This document shows positions 33,537 to 43,225 of a stretch of DNA of 64,000 bases, in pieces. A program made the position numbers and the translations under genes. The stretch covers positions 1 to 64,000 of the forward strand of contig CAMKMD010000008.1 in NCBI GenBank assembly GCA_946413815.1. The letters run 5' to 3'. Under the pieces are notes generated by a model. That model saw only the letters and a program-made list of their open reading frames with translations, searched no databases and had not been told where the DNA came from. Each line of letters starts with the position of its first letter. The first letter of the stretch is position 1. The stretch is from an uncultured Ruminococcus sp. GTDB taxonomy: Bacteria > Bacillota > Clostridia > Oscillospirales > Ruminococcaceae.

Positions 33537-36506
33537 ATGCTGCAATTAAAGGATATCATAAAGACGTACGGAAACGGGGATAACACTGTAAAGGCGCTTA
33601 ACGGAGTGAGCATAACCTTCCGGGAGAATGAGTTCGTTGCTATACTCGGTCATTCCGGCTGCGGAAAGACTACGCTGCTCAACATCATCGGCGGCCTTGA
33701 CCATTACACTTCCGGCGACCTGATAATCAACGGGGTATCAACAAAGAAGTACCGGGACCGTGACTGGGATGCCTACCGCAATCATTCCATAGGCTTCATT
33801 TTCCAGAGCTACAATCTTATACCGCATCAGACAGTGCTTTCAAATGTCGAGCTTGCTCTTACGATATCCGGTGTATCGAGATCGGAGCGCAGGAAACGTG
33901 CAAAGGAGGCTCTTGAAAAGGTGGGCCTCGGAGATCAGCTCCACAAGAAGCCAAATCAGATGTCCGGCGGACAGATGCAGCGTGTGGCTATCGCCCGTGC
34001 GCTGATAAACGATCCGGATATACTTCTTGCTGATGAGCCGACAGGTGCCCTTGACAGTGAGACCAGCATACAGGTAATGGAGCTGCTCAAGGAGATAGCT
34101 GCCGATAAGCTCGTTATCATGGTAACCCATAATCCGGAGCTTGCAGAACAGTATGCGACCCGTATCGTCCGTATCAAGGACGGACAGCTCACTGCGGACA
34201 GCGATCCCTATGAGCCTGAGAAGGAAGAGGAAACAAAGCAGGAGAAGAAAAAGAGAGTTTCCATGTCCTTCGGTACTGCTCTCTCCCTCTCCATGAACAA
34301 CCTTATGACCAAGAAGGGCAGGACGCTCCTGACAGCCTTTGCAGGATCCATAGGTATCATAGGCATAGCCCTGATACTTGCCCTTTCCACCGGTATCAAC
34401 GACTATATCGATCAGGTGCAGGAGGAGACGCTTTCTTCCTATCCGCTGCAGATCTACCGTGAGAATGCAGATACCTCCGGCATGATAGAGGCCCTGATGC
34501 AGAACCAGAAGGACTATGAGAACAAGGAATTCAGGGACGATACTGTATACGCCAATACAGCGGTATACGATATGTTCAACTCCTTCAATTCCGCCGCCAA
34601 GCAGATAAACAATATGAAGGACTTCAAGGAGTTCCTTGAAACTGACAGCGTTATCGCAGAAAAGGCAAGTGCCATATCCTACAACTACGACCTGAAGATG
34701 CCTATATTCACGAAGACTCCCTCCGGCGAGATAATCAAGGCGGACTTCATGGATATGTACAGCCGTGCTCTCGGCGTTAACGGTACAGATTACATGAACA
34801 TGGCCATGAACAGTCCTATGGCCGGAAGTCAGGAAATGACAGCATGGGGCCTGAGCGTATTCGAGCAGCTCCTGCCCGGTTCTGACGGCGACCCGGTGAA
34901 CGGACTTATCCGCGATCAGTATGAGGTCGTTGACGGCAGATGGCCTGAGGAATACGACGAGGCTGTTGTAGTCCTCACCAAGAACAACGAGATCCCTGAT
35001 ATAATTGTATACGCCATGGGACTCAAGGATACAGACGAGTTTTCCGAGAACCTGAAGGCCGCCATGAACGGCGATGTCATTGAGAGCTACGGTCAGGTGG
35101 AATGGAGCTTTGACGAGATAAAGGATAAGAAGCTGAGAATGATACTTCCCTGTGAGTACTATCAGAAGGTAGAATCAGGCGAGGGCTGCGTTGACCTGTC
35201 ATCCACGGAAACAGGACTTGATTATCTGTTCAGCTCTGATGATATAGGAACAGATATAAAGATAGTAGGCTTTATACGTCCCGGTGAGGATGTAAAGACT
35301 CCCATGATAAAGGGCTATATCGGCTATACCAACAAACTCACAGAGTACGTCATAGATACCACATCAGAAAGCGAGCTTGTAAAGAAGCAGATCGCAGATG
35401 AAGATACAGACGTGCTCACAGGCACGCGCTTCCTGACAGACGAGTATCAGGGACCCTCCGACAGTGAGAAAATAGATTCCGCAAAGAATTATATAAAGTC
35501 TGCCGATACCGAACAGCGTGCAGAGCTCTACCGCTTCATCGTATCACAGCCAGACCCGGAACAGCTCAGCCTGCAGCTTGAAGCAGCTATGGCGGATTTC
35601 GACCGTGATGCCTTTGTAAAGCAGGTGACCGAGAGCTATTCACAGGAGCTGGGCGTTGATCCCTCACAGGTGCTTTCATATATCGACCAGCTCAGTGATG
35701 AGGAGCTGACAGACTATGCACGTCAGGCGATAACCGAGCAGATAACACAGCAATACGCTCAGGCAGCTGCGGAACAGACAGCATCTGTGCCGAATGACAA
35801 GCTTTCAGAAATGCTCGATGCACTGCCGCTTACAGATGAGCTCTATATAGCAGTCTGCGAAGAGTTTACACCTCCTCAGGTCTCTGACTCTTCATACGAG
35901 GATAATCTGAAACTTCTGGGAGTTGCGGACGAGGACGATCCCTCGGGCATTAATCTCTATGCAAGTACATTTGAGGATAAGGATGATATCGCAGATGCGA
36001 TCACACGCTACAACGATTCTAAGGAAAAGGAAAGCGATGTCATCCACTACACCGACTACGTTGCTCTCCTCATGTCCTCAGTGACAGGCATCATCAGCGG
36101 TATCTCCTATCTGCTGATAGCCTTTGTAGGCATCTCCCTTGTGGTATCCTCCATAATGATAGGTATCATCACCTATATCTCCGTACTGGAGCGCACCCGC
36201 GAGATAGGAATACTCAGAGCCATTGGCGCCTCCAAGAAGAACGTATCAACGGTATTCAATGCTGAGACTCTTCTCGTCGGACTTGTTGCAGGACTTATCG
36301 GCATAGGTGTATCGCTGCTGCTGACCATACCGATAAACTACATCATCCACACTCTCACAAGCCTTGATACCCTTGAGGCGAGACTTCCTGTGGAGGGCGC
36401 AGTCATCCTCGTTGCCATAAGCATGATACTGACGCTTATCGCAGGACTTATCCCGTCAAGACTTGCAGCAAAGAAAGACCCTGTTGAAGCACTCAGGACT
36501 GAATAA
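33537..36506 (+). CDS. MacB/FtsX-type ABC transporter, ATPase fused to permease
   Basis: A 989-residue fusion; I use ATG 33537, eight bases after AAGGGG, rather than GTG 33528. The ATPase domain (1-225) has Walker A GHSGCGKTT (about 37-45), signature MSGGQMQRVAIARAL (142 on), and Walker B DILLADEPTGALD. A first membrane helix (about 262-285, GSIGIIGIALILALSTGI) is followed by a large extracellular region of roughly 550 residues and three C-terminal helices with the FtsX-type ERTREIGILRAIGAS loop. The family exports peptides or acts in mechanotransmission rather than import. No membrane-fusion partner or two-component genes adjoin it. Substrate unknown. Confidence 0.9.
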   Translation: MLQLKDIIKTYGNGDNTVKALNGVSITFRENEFVAILGHSGCGKTTLLNIIGGLDHYTSGDLIINGVSTKKYRDRDWDAYRNHSIGFIFQSYNLIPHQTVLSNVELALTISGVSRSERRKRAKEALEKVGLGDQLHKKPNQMSGGQMQRVAIARALINDPDILLADEPTGALDSETSIQVMELLKEIAADKLVIMVTHNPELAEQYATRIVRIKDGQLTADSDPYEPEKEEETKQEKKKRVSMSFGTALSLSMNNLMTKKGRTLLTAFAGSIGIIGIALILALSTGINDYIDQVQEETLSSYPLQIYRENADTSGMIEALMQNQKDYENKEFRDDTVYANTAVYDMFNSFNSAAKQINNMKDFKEFLETDSVIAEKASAISYNYDLKMPIFTKTPSGEIIKADFMDMYSRALGVNGTDYMNMAMNSPMAGSQEMTAWGLSVFEQLLPGSDGDPVNGLIRDQYEVVDGRWPEEYDEAVVVLTKNNEIPDIIVYAMGLKDTDEFSENLKAAMNGDVIESYGQVEWSFDEIKDKKLRMILPCEYYQKVESGEGCVDLSSTETGLDYLFSSDDIGTDIKIVGFIRPGEDVKTPMIKGYIGYTNKLTEYVIDTTSESELVKKQIADEDTDVLTGTRFLTDEYQGPSDSEKIDSAKNYIKSADTEQRAELYRFIVSQPDPEQLSLQLEAAMADFDRDAFVKQVTESYSQELGVDPSQVLSYIDQLSDEELTDYARQAITEQITQQYAQAAAEQTASVPNDKLSEMLDALPLTDELYIAVCEEFTPPQVSDSSYEDNLKLLGVADEDDPSGINLYASTFEDKDDIADAITRYNDSKEKESDVIHYTDYVALLMSSVTGIISGISYLLIAFVGISLVVSSIMIGIITYISVLERTREIGILRAIGASKKNVSTVFNAETLLVGLVAGLIGIGVSLLLTIPINYIIHTLTSLDTLEARLPVEGAVILVAISMILTLIAGLIPSRLAAKKDPVEALRTE

Positions 36507-36515
36507 GCATAAAAG

Positions 36516-36547
36516 AAGCCATAGCATCATAAAAGATGCTATGGCTT
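36516..36547. terminator. Bidirectional terminator between ABC gene and rib operon end
   Basis: Perfect 13-bp stem AAGCCATAGCATC (36516-36528) / GATGCTATGGCTT (36535-36547), 6-nt loop, T-rich on both outer sides, between converging transcripts. Confidence 0.9.
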
Positions 36548-36557
36548 TATTGTTATG

Positions 36558-38159
36558 TCAAAGGCTGTTCAGATAACGTCTGATATCATCGTACAGGCTG
36601 TTGATATATTCATCTGAGAATATGTCAGGGAATCCGTCCCCGGCGAGTGCCTCCCGCAGCCGGACGTTCTGATCATTGGCAGGTATCCTTGCCAGCTTTG
36701 AATACTTTTCAATCGCGGTCTGCGGATCGTTGAGTACGTCATCAAAGAGATCCAGGGCGGCAAGTGCAGAAACTCCGTAGCTGATGTAATATCCCGGGTA
36801 AACGAATATGTGGTCTATATAGTAGAAGGGGAAATCACGTGCATATCCGCCCATGATATCATTGTAGCAGCGTATTACGTCTTCCGGTGTGTAGGTATCT
36901 CTGTTTTTCAGCACAGTGTATTCAAACTCGCCTACAAGGAATCCTGATTCGATGGCAAAGAGCAGGTTTGAGAGCTGATCTAGACGCATGGCGTCTGCCT
37001 TTTTCCCGTAGATCTCATCATAGAACTGCATGAAGAGCAGCTCCATTCCCTGAGACTGTATTTCAGCGATATCGTTATTTGAAACTACGGAGTATATAGG
37101 CGTCTTGTCAAAGTGTCCTGCATGGTAGTGTCCGAATTCGTGTACAGCCGTTCTGAAATTGTCGTCATTGTCATCACAGTATATATATACTAGATAATCA
37201 TCGGACAGGGGAAGGGCGGCGGTATACGAACCGTCATAGCAGTCATCGCCCTTTGCAGTATAACAGTGTCCGGTCTCGATGATACGACTTGCTGATTCAG
37301 CGATCTCCGGAGACAGCCTTTCGGCGTACTCCTGAATGGTGCTGAAAAGCTTATCCGGTTTTATATCTGACCTGCGCAGGAATCCGTAGTCTGCTTTATC
37401 GAAGTATTTTCTGTTAACGTCATCAGAGATGAGAAGCAGGTTCCTGCGTACTGATCTTCCGACCTCGATTATCTCCTCGGGAGTATAGTCGCGGTAGTAT
37501 TCATCGTAGAAGGTATCGGCATCGTACTCTGAAAGGATGTCAAGGTATATCTCAGCACATTTCAGGTTTTTCTCACTGTCGGAGAGCTTGTCGTTATCCC
37601 GTATCTCGTAGTACTTATCGGAGCGCTCGTCGATAAGCTCATAATCGACTTTTGTATAGCCTTCAAGTCTTTTCAGACTGAGGGAAGGAGCATTGTAGTA
37701 ATCAAGAAAGTCTTCGTTGATATAGTCGGAGAAAAGATCAGAGTATTCCTCTGAAGCATAGCCGTGACTAAGCGCATAGGTGACAGCTTCGTACACGAGT
37801 GAATAGGTGAGGGCGCAGTCGTCATATTCCTGCTCTGCCTTTTCATTGTACCAGTCAAGGCAGTAGTTGAGATGGGACATAGTGTATGCCTCGTAGGCAA
37901 GTGCGACCGAATGAAAGAGGTTTTCCGTATCTTCCTTTATCATATCCTCGTTGTCGGGGATCCTGAGGTCATCAAGAAGCTTCTCCGCCTGGCTGTTTAC
38001 TTCATCCATGTCAGCCTTTTCATATCCCTTGTTCCGCTCTTCTTCGTCATCACGGGACTGCGACGGGAATAAAGGCTGTGAATGGTCACGGAAGGAGCAG
38101 GAGCCGGCTGAGATCAGCATCAGGGATGCTAATAAAGCTGTAAAGATACGTCTTTTCAT
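36558..38159 (-). CDS. Lipoprotein zinc metallopeptidase, M3/PepF-like
   Basis: A 533-residue exported protein. The lipobox-like ISAGSC places the lipid Cys near residue 21. A mostly helical, acidic body surrounds a zinc site HEFGHYHAGH (His340, His344) in TAVHEFGHYHAGHFDKTP, with a downstream glutamate in AEIQSQGMELLF (about 25 residues later), as in gluzincins of the oligoendopeptidase F/M3 group. Such enzymes usually cut short peptides, often in the cytosol; membrane anchoring outside is less usual. It lies two bases after the HAD gene at the end of the riboflavin operon, so it is probably a passenger there. Substrate unknown. Confidence 0.75.
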   Translation of the reverse strand: MKRRIFTALLASLMLISAGSCSFRDHSQPLFPSQSRDDEEERNKGYEKADMDEVNSQAEKLLDDLRIPDNEDMIKEDTENLFHSVALAYEAYTMSHLNYCLDWYNEKAEQEYDDCALTYSLVYEAVTYALSHGYASEEYSDLFSDYINEDFLDYYNAPSLSLKRLEGYTKVDYELIDERSDKYYEIRDNDKLSDSEKNLKCAEIYLDILSEYDADTFYDEYYRDYTPEEIIEVGRSVRRNLLLISDDVNRKYFDKADYGFLRRSDIKPDKLFSTIQEYAERLSPEIAESASRIIETGHCYTAKGDDCYDGSYTAALPLSDDYLVYIYCDDNDDNFRTAVHEFGHYHAGHFDKTPIYSVVSNNDIAEIQSQGMELLFMQFYDEIYGKKADAMRLDQLSNLLFAIESGFLVGEFEYTVLKNRDTYTPEDVIRCYNDIMGGYARDFPFYYIDHIFVYPGYYISYGVSALAALDLFDDVLNDPQTAIEKYSKLARIPANDQNVRLREALAGDGFPDIFSDEYINSLYDDIRRYLNSL

Positions 38160-38161
38160 AA

Positions 38162-38827
38162 TTATCCCTCCTTGCGGGAAAGAGAGGCGGCAGCTGTGGG
38201 TATCTGCCGGATATCGCTCACGATTATATCAGCCTTGCTGAGTTCCTCCTCCGTGCCGTAGCCGTAAGCACAGCCGATGGAGGGCAGGCCGTTCCTGACA
38301 GCCATTTCTATATCATGAAATCTGTCTCCGATGGCTATAAGATCTTTGCTGTGCATCGGAGCTATCTTTCGCAGTATCTCATATTTGGGGATGAATCCGA
38401 ATTCCTCGCAGCAGTAGAAGCTGTCGAAGAAGCGGCCGAGGCGGAATACACGTCTGTGGCGTTCGAGGTAATGGAAGCGGCAGTTGCTCAGGAATACAAG
38501 GCCGTAGCCTTCATCCCTGAGCTGATTGAGAATCTCCTCTGCGTGCGGATACAGTGCGCCCTCGCCCCCTTCCACACGCTCAGCCATGTTCTCACCGAGC
38601 ATGATACGCGCTTTTTCCCGTATCTCCGGGGCAAGGCCGGGCTGGAAATTGCTCCACATATCAGTTGAGTTGAAGCCGAGCCAGTAGCTTATCTCTGAGT
38701 CGGTATACTCCCTGTCCTCTATATACCCCTTGTCCGAGAGCCATTTCATGGTATCGCGGAAGGCGGGGGCGTAGGTCAGCATGGAGTTATGAAGAGTGCC
38801 GTCGTAGTCAAATATGAGTTCAGTCAT
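38162..38827 (-). CDS. HAD-superfamily phosphatase in the riboflavin operon
   Basis: A 221-residue HAD hydrolase. Motif I is [11 protein letters not shown] at the N-terminus; motif [10 protein letters not shown]; motif III lysine near [10 protein letters not shown]; and motif [18 protein letters not shown] 38827 overlaps the ribH stop, so translation is coupled; the in-frame TTG at 38830 is a less likely start. Phosphoglycolate-phosphatase-like by cap type. The riboflavin pathway needs a phosphatase for the 5-phosphate of the pyrimidine intermediate before lumazine synthase acts, and known ones are HAD enzymes (e.g. YcsE in Bacillus). Position next to ribH makes this a candidate, not a proof. 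Confidence 0.85.
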   Translation of the reverse strand: MTELIFDYDGTLHNSMLTYAPAFRDTMKWLSDKGYIEDREYTDSEISYWLGFNSTDMWSNFQPGLAPEIREKARIMLGENMAERVEGGEGALYPHAEEILNQLRDEGYGLVFLSNCRFHYLERHRRVFRLGRFFDSFYCCEEFGFIPKYEILRKIAPMHSKDLIAIGDRFHDIEMAVRNGLPSIGCAYGYGTEEELSKADIIVSDIRQIPTAAASLSRKEG

Positions 38828-39287
38828 CAATAGCCTTTATGAGATTTATCATCTCTATAGCGCCCTCTGCACACTCGCTGCCCTTGTTTCCGGCCTTTGA
38901 GCCTGCTCTTTCGATTGCCTGCTCAATGTTCTCTGTAGTGATAACGCCGAACATGACAGGGATATCGCTCTGGAGAGATACCTGTGCGATGCCCTTTGCT
39001 GCTTCGTTGCAGACAAGGTCATAGTGTGAGGTGCTGCCCCTGATGATGGCTCCGAGGCAGATAACTGCGTCATACTTGCCGGACTTGGCCATTTTAGAAG
39101 CTATGAGCGGGATCTCAAAAGCACCCGGTACCCATGCAACGTCAATGGAGTCATCGGATATACCGTGTCTTATGAGTGTATCAACTGCTCCTCCGAGGAG
39201 CTTTGAGGTGATGAACTCGTTGAATCTGGCAACAACTATGCCTATCCTTACTTCGCTGGGTATGAGTTTTCCTTCGTATGTTTTCAT
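38820..39287 (-). CDS. ribH: 6,7-dimethyl-8-ribityllumazine synthase
   Basis: A 155-residue lumazine synthase, the usual length. It condenses 5-amino-6-ribitylaminouracil with 3,4-dihydroxy-2-butanone 4-phosphate. Recognisable motifs: [13 protein letters not shown] (substrate-binding Phe), [31 protein letters not shown], and [14 protein letters not shown] with the conserved Glu; the conserved His lies in STSHYD. SD GGAGAAA is upstream of the ATG. Penultimate biosynthetic step of riboflavin; forms large icosahedral or pentameric assemblies in known cases. Sixth of the genes after the FMN riboswitch that I place in one operon. Confidence 0.97.
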   Translation of the reverse strand: MKTYEGKLIPSEVRIGIVVARFNEFITSKLLGGAVDTLIRHGISDDSIDVAWVPGAFEIPLIASKMAKSGKYDAVICLGAIIRGSTSHYDLVCNEAAKGIAQVSLQSDIPVMFGVITTENIEQAIERAGSKAGNKGSECAEGAIEMINLIKAIDD

Positions 39288-39325
39288 TTCTGATTTCTCC
39301 TTTATGGTTTATATTCGAGCGGACA

Positions 39326-39913
39326 TCAGCCGCTGTAAGGGCGGTGTATGTGAAATATCTCCTCAACAGCCTCAATGGAGCTGAGGTCGTTTCCGTGTAC
39401 CTGTATGCGTATCACCCAGGGCATGAAATCTATGACACGCATGAATTCATGGTAGCCGAAGCTGGGGCGGAAATAACGCATTACTGCGCCTATTGCAGCT
39501 CCGTGGGAGGATATGACGGCATCGTCTCCGGGATTCTCACGGATAACGTCATTGATTCCGGTTATCATCCTCTCCTGAGTTTCGGCAAGACTTTCTCCGC
39601 CGGAACGCTTGTAGCTGAAGTCGTTCCACTGATGCAGGTTGAATTCCTCAAATTCATCGTCTCCGTGACCGCCCTCGCGTTCACGGAAGATAGTGTCCGT
39701 GATTATGGGAAGTCTCGTTATGCGTGAGAGGGGAGTGACTGTCTCTACCGCACGGGTATAGGGGCTTGAGTAGATGGAGTCTATACGCTTTCCGGACAAG
39801 AACTCCGCAAGCGCCTCCGCATCCTCCCTGCCTGTCTGCGTCAGCCTTCTTTTGGGATTGACCGGTTCACTGAAATCAGGCTCGCAGTGTCTTACAAGAT
39901 ATATCGTAGTCAT
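39326..39913 (-). CDS. Histidine phosphatase (phosphoglycerate-mutase-like) family protein
   Basis: A 195-residue cytosolic enzyme of the histidine-phosphatase superfamily. The catalytic motif is YLVRHCEPD (His9, with RHC in place of the common RHG), with LTQTGREDAEALAEFL, SSPYTRAVETV, and the second catalytic His in VISSHGAAIGAVM. Relatives include alpha-ribazole phosphatase and broad phosphatases. Lying inside the rib operon, it could act on a flavin or sugar phosphate, but the sequence does not tell the substrate. Ten bases separate it from the upstream membrane-protein gene. Confidence 0.85.
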   Translation of the reverse strand: MTTIYLVRHCEPDFSEPVNPKRRLTQTGREDAEALAEFLSGKRIDSIYSSPYTRAVETVTPLSRITRLPIITDTIFREREGGHGDDEFEEFNLHQWNDFSYKRSGGESLAETQERMITGINDVIRENPGDDAVISSHGAAIGAVMRYFRPSFGYHEFMRVIDFMPWVIRIQVHGNDLSSIEAVEEIFHIHRPYSG

Positions 39914-39922
39914 GGAGCCTCC

Positions 39923-40438
39923 TTATGCGTGCGGCGTATAGGCGGACTTCAGTATGGCGTCAAGCTTATCAGTGTCGCCTGTGACGGTATATGAGCTCTT
40001 ATAATTAGTCTTCCTGTCAGTAATGATGAGCTTTTTCCCGTCAAGTTCGTACCAGCAGGTAGACGGAGCTATGGTCCTTCCGTTTGATACGATTATGCCG
40101 CTTTCGGTTATAACGCATTTCGGCTTCATGAGGAGAGTCGCTATCATGAGTACCAGGGTCAGTATCCATGCGGCTATAAAGATAAAGTATGCTGTATTGA
40201 AAAGTGTGGTATGGCTTTCCTTGTCCTTGAAGTAGTTAATGGTGGACGTGATGAAGTTTAGACCGCAGAAGACCATTGTCCATACGAGATAGGCCGGATT
40301 CTTCAGCTCTGCCGTCACGCCCTCCGGAAGTTCACGGAACTGTCTCCGCTTGACTGCTTCATAGATGCCGATGGCGATAACACCGGCCATCAGGGCGACA
40401 GCGACGATAAGGAAGATTATCTCAAGTATGTGACTCAT
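39923..40438 (-). CDS. Small membrane protein of unknown function in the rib operon
   Basis: A 171-residue protein I do not recognise. Three membrane helices are visible: about 5-28 ([19 protein letters not shown]), about 50-66 ([17 protein letters not shown]), and about 78-105 ([22 protein letters not shown]). The last ~65 residues are beta-rich ([30 protein letters not shown]), a pattern seen in PH-like domains of small membrane proteins. Its start overlaps the 3' end of ribBA by 17 bases, so it is translated with it. A riboflavin carrier is conceivable from context, but it does not resemble RibU. Confidence 0.65.
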   Translation of the reverse strand: MSHILEIIFLIVAVALMAGVIAIGIYEAVKRRQFRELPEGVTAELKNPAYLVWTMVFCGLNFITSTINYFKDKESHTTLFNTAYFIFIAAWILTLVLMIATLLMKPKCVITESGIIVSNGRTIAPSTCWYELDGKKLIITDRKTNYKSSYTVTGDTDKLDAILKSAYTPHA

Positions 40439-41648
40439 TGTCTTCCTCCCCGTAGCTGAGGATATGTCCCATCTTTGCCGCCTTCGTCTTCAGATAGAAA
40501 AGGTCGTAGGCAGTGGCGTCCATCTGTATCGGCACTCTCTCGCTTATCTCAAGACCGAAGCCGCTCAGACCGTATACCTTGTCGGGATTGTTGGTGAGAA
40601 GTCTGAGTGTCCTGCATCCGAGGTCACGGAGTATCTGTGCGCCGATGTAGTATTCACGCATATCGCCGGGGAATCCGAGAGCAAGGTTCGCTTCAAGGGT
40701 ATCCATGCCCTGATCCTGCAATTCGTAGGCTCTCAGCTTGTTGATAAGGCCGATGCCTCGTCCCTCCTGACACATATACAGGAGCACGCCGCGGCCTTCC
40801 TTCTCGATCTGTGTCATGGCAGAGGCGAACTGCTGTCCGCAGTCGCATTTGAGGGAGCCGAAGGCATCTCCGGTAAGGCATTCCGAGTGTACACGGCAGA
40901 GGATATCCTTGCCGTCGCCGATATCACCCTTTACAAGTGCTACATGATGCTCGCCGTTGAGCCTGTTGACATAGCCGAGAGCACGGAAGTTGCCGTACTT
41001 TGTGGGCAGCTTTGTATCAGCCACCTTCTCGACCAGTACATCATGCACCTTGCGGTAGTCCTTGAGCGCCTGAATGGTTATGAACTTCATTCCCCATTCC
41101 TTTGCTTTCTCCTGCAGCTCTCCGGAGCGCATCATAGTGCCGTCATCCCGCATTATCTCGCAGCAGAGACCGCATTCCTCCAGCCCGGCAAGGCGGAGAA
41201 GATCCACGGTTGCTTCGGTATGGCCTTCACGCTCAAGTACGCCGTTCTTCCTTGCGGTGAGCGGAAACATATGTCCCGGCCTGCGGAAATCCTCAGGCTT
41301 TGAGGAGGGATCTGCGATCATGCGGGCGGTAAAGCCTCTCTCCTCGGCAGATATGCCGGTGGTAGTATCCACATGATCCACGGAGACCGTGAAAGCTGTT
41401 GAGTGGTTGTCGGTATTGTAGTCCACCATCTGAGGCAGGTGGAGCCTTTCACACATCCCGATGCTCATGGGCATACAGATAAGACCTCTGGCGTGAACGG
41501 CCATAAAGTTGACGTTTTCCGTCGTGGCGAACTGAGCGGCGCATATCATATCGCCCTCGTTTTCCCGGCCCTCGTTGTCGGTGACGAGGATGATCTCGCC
41601 GTTTCTCAGTGCTTCAAGAGCCTCGGATACAGTGTTGTATTCAAACAT
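40422..41648 (-). CDS. ribBA: Bifunctional DHBP synthase / GTP cyclohydrolase II
   Basis: A 408-residue fusion of two first-step enzymes of riboflavin synthesis. The N-terminal ~200 residues are 3,4-dihydroxy-2-butanone 4-phosphate synthase, with the metal and substrate loop [17 protein letters not shown] and [14 protein letters not shown]. The C-terminal ~200 residues are GTP cyclohydrolase II, with zinc ligands in [19 protein letters not shown] and the catalytic stretch [14 protein letters not shown]. Length and order match the usual bacterial RibBA. It lies between the DUF4097 lipoprotein gene and the small membrane-protein gene of the rib operon and is controlled by the FMN riboswitch. 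Confidence 0.97.
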   Translation of the reverse strand: MFEYNTVSEALEALRNGEIILVTDNEGRENEGDMICAAQFATTENVNFMAVHARGLICMPMSIGMCERLHLPQMVDYNTDNHSTAFTVSVDHVDTTTGISAEERGFTARMIADPSSKPEDFRRPGHMFPLTARKNGVLEREGHTEATVDLLRLAGLEECGLCCEIMRDDGTMMRSGELQEKAKEWGMKFITIQALKDYRKVHDVLVEKVADTKLPTKYGNFRALGYVNRLNGEHHVALVKGDIGDGKDILCRVHSECLTGDAFGSLKCDCGQQFASAMTQIEKEGRGVLLYMCQEGRGIGLINKLRAYELQDQGMDTLEANLALGFPGDMREYYIGAQILRDLGCRTLRLLTNNPDKVYGLSGFGLEISERVPIQMDATAYDLFYLKTKAAKMGHILSYGEEDNESHT

Positions 41649-41662
41649 TAATAAGCCTCCAG

Positions 41663-42550
41663 TTATTCATCACGGACAGACGGTTCTTTGATATCGATAT
41701 CGCCTGTGCCGGTGTTCATTATTATCCTGCATTTACCTTCGATGTCAAGCTCCATTTGATGGGATGTTACAGCTCCCTCAGAACTGGTAACGGTGTATTC
41801 ATGGCCGCCTGTGTCAAGAGATATGGAGCCCGCGCCTGTATCGATTTCTATGACAGTATCATCGTTGAGAGCGCCGGGGAGAGTCAGGTCTATATCTCCC
41901 ACTCCGGTGCTTATATCCAGCTCTGAACCCATATCGGGAGCGCCGGCAAGCTCAACGGTTATACTTCCTGCGCCGGTCTCTATCTCGGTAGCACCCGAGA
42001 GTACGGAACCTGTCACTGTTACGTCTCCGGCGCCTGTTTCAAGCTTTGCCTTGCCGCTGAACCGGCTTAGCTGTATATCACCGGCACCGTTCTCGATGTC
42101 ACAGATGCTTATCGCATCGGGTACCGATACTGAAGTGTCGGCAGCAACGGTAACAGTGTCCTTGTACTCGCTGTCCTTTATGAAGCGCCATACATCCTGT
42201 CCGTCTTTAAGGTGTGTACTCAGGGTAAGAACAAGGGAGGTGTCCTTCGTTTCGGTGAAGTAGTAAAGGCTCTCCGCGATTTTATCAGCACTCTCCTGTG
42301 TATCACCCTTTATACTGATAGTTGAGCCTGCGGATGCGGAGTGTGCGCCTCCTTCTACTGCGATGTTTCCCGCATCAGACCTGTAGACTAAGGTGTCTGC
42401 GCCCTGTGTACTGACAGAATCAAGGTGCGGGGAGGCAGTGGCTTCGTATTTCAGACCAATGTGAAAGTTGTTGTTGCCTGCATCAATACCGCCGCAGGAG
42501 CAGAGCAGCGCTGCTGCAGGCAGGCATGACAGAAGGTGTCTGTATTTCAT
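41663..42550 (-). CDS. DUF4097-family lipoprotein inside the rib operon
   Basis: A 295-residue exported protein. The signal sequence ends in ALLCSCGG, a lipobox-like LCSC with Cys near 18. From about residue 150 on it shows the regular DUF4097 pattern: [55 protein letters not shown] and [11 protein letters not shown], so short beta turns of a solenoid. No link to flavin chemistry is known for this family. It sits between ribE and ribBA with short gaps (10 and 14 bases), so the riboswitch should control it too. Similar in plan to the ECF-operon lipoprotein at 11.6 kb. Confidence 0.83.
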   Translation of the reverse strand: MKYRHLLSCLPAAALLCSCGGIDAGNNNFHIGLKYEATASPHLDSVSTQGADTLVYRSDAGNIAVEGGAHSASAGSTISIKGDTQESADKIAESLYYFTETKDTSLVLTLSTHLKDGQDVWRFIKDSEYKDTVTVAADTSVSVPDAISICDIENGAGDIQLSRFSGKAKLETGAGDVTVTGSVLSGATEIETGAGSITVELAGAPDMGSELDISTGVGDIDLTLPGALNDDTVIEIDTGAGSISLDTGGHEYTVTSSEGAVTSHQMELDIEGKCRIIMNTGTGDIDIKEPSVRDE

Positions 42551-42560
42551 ATAGTTCTCC

Positions 42561-43208
42561 TTATATGAAGCCGTTCTTTGCCAGCATATCGAGGGATACT
42601 CCTCCGGAGTGCTCCTCCTCTGCCGGTTTCATCAGCTTCTCTACGTATTTTCCTATTATATCGTTTTCCAGGTTTACTGTGTCGCCTGTCTTCCTCTGTG
42701 AGAGAACGGTACAGGCTGCTGTGTGTGGGATGATCGATACGGAGAAGTCACTGTCAGTGACCTTTGCCACTGTCAGGCTGATGCCGTCGATGGCTATGGA
42801 GCCTTTCTCCACGATGTAGCGGAGTATGCTCTGAGGGGCTGATACCGTGTACCATACGGCAATGCCGTCATTCCTGATACCGGAAATGGTACCCGTGCCG
42901 TCGATATGGCCGGAGACAATGTGTCCGCCGAAGCGGCCGCCGGCAGCCATAGCCCTTTCAAGGTCAACAGGGCTTCCGCTCCTGAGACTTCCGAGTGAAG
43001 AACGGCTGAGAGTCTCGTTCATTACGTCTGCCTGGAACCAGTCACCGCCCATGGCAGTAACGGTCAGACATACACCGTTCACGGCTATGCTGTCTCCGAG
43101 CTTAGTGCCCTCGAGTACTTTTGCGGCTTTTATGCGGATATCTGAGTTCGTGCCGTTTCTTGTGACAGATATAACGCTGCCCACTTCTTCGATTATTCCT
43201 GTGAACAT
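42561..43208 (-). CDS. ribE: Riboflavin synthase, alpha subunit
   Basis: A 215-residue enzyme that dismutates two lumazines to riboflavin. The start ATG at 43208 gives the classic MFTGIIEEVGS N-terminus and has AAAGGAT upstream; the ATG at 43229 would add seven residues and overlap ribD. The two lumazine-binding repeats are visible: MFTGIIEE...GDSIAVNGVCLTV and GGHIVSGHIDGTG...GSIAIDGISLTV. Length is normal. Follows ribD directly. Annotators also call it ribC in some genomes. Confidence 0.96.
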   Translation of the reverse strand: MFTGIIEEVGSVISVTRNGTNSDIRIKAAKVLEGTKLGDSIAVNGVCLTVTAMGGDWFQADVMNETLSRSSLGSLRSGSPVDLERAMAAGGRFGGHIVSGHIDGTGTISGIRNDGIAVWYTVSAPQSILRYIVEKGSIAIDGISLTVAKVTDSDFSVSIIPHTAACTVLSQRKTGDTVNLENDIIGKYVEKLMKPAEEEHSGGVSLDMLAKNGFI

Positions 43209-43225
43209 TGCCTTATCCTTTCCTG

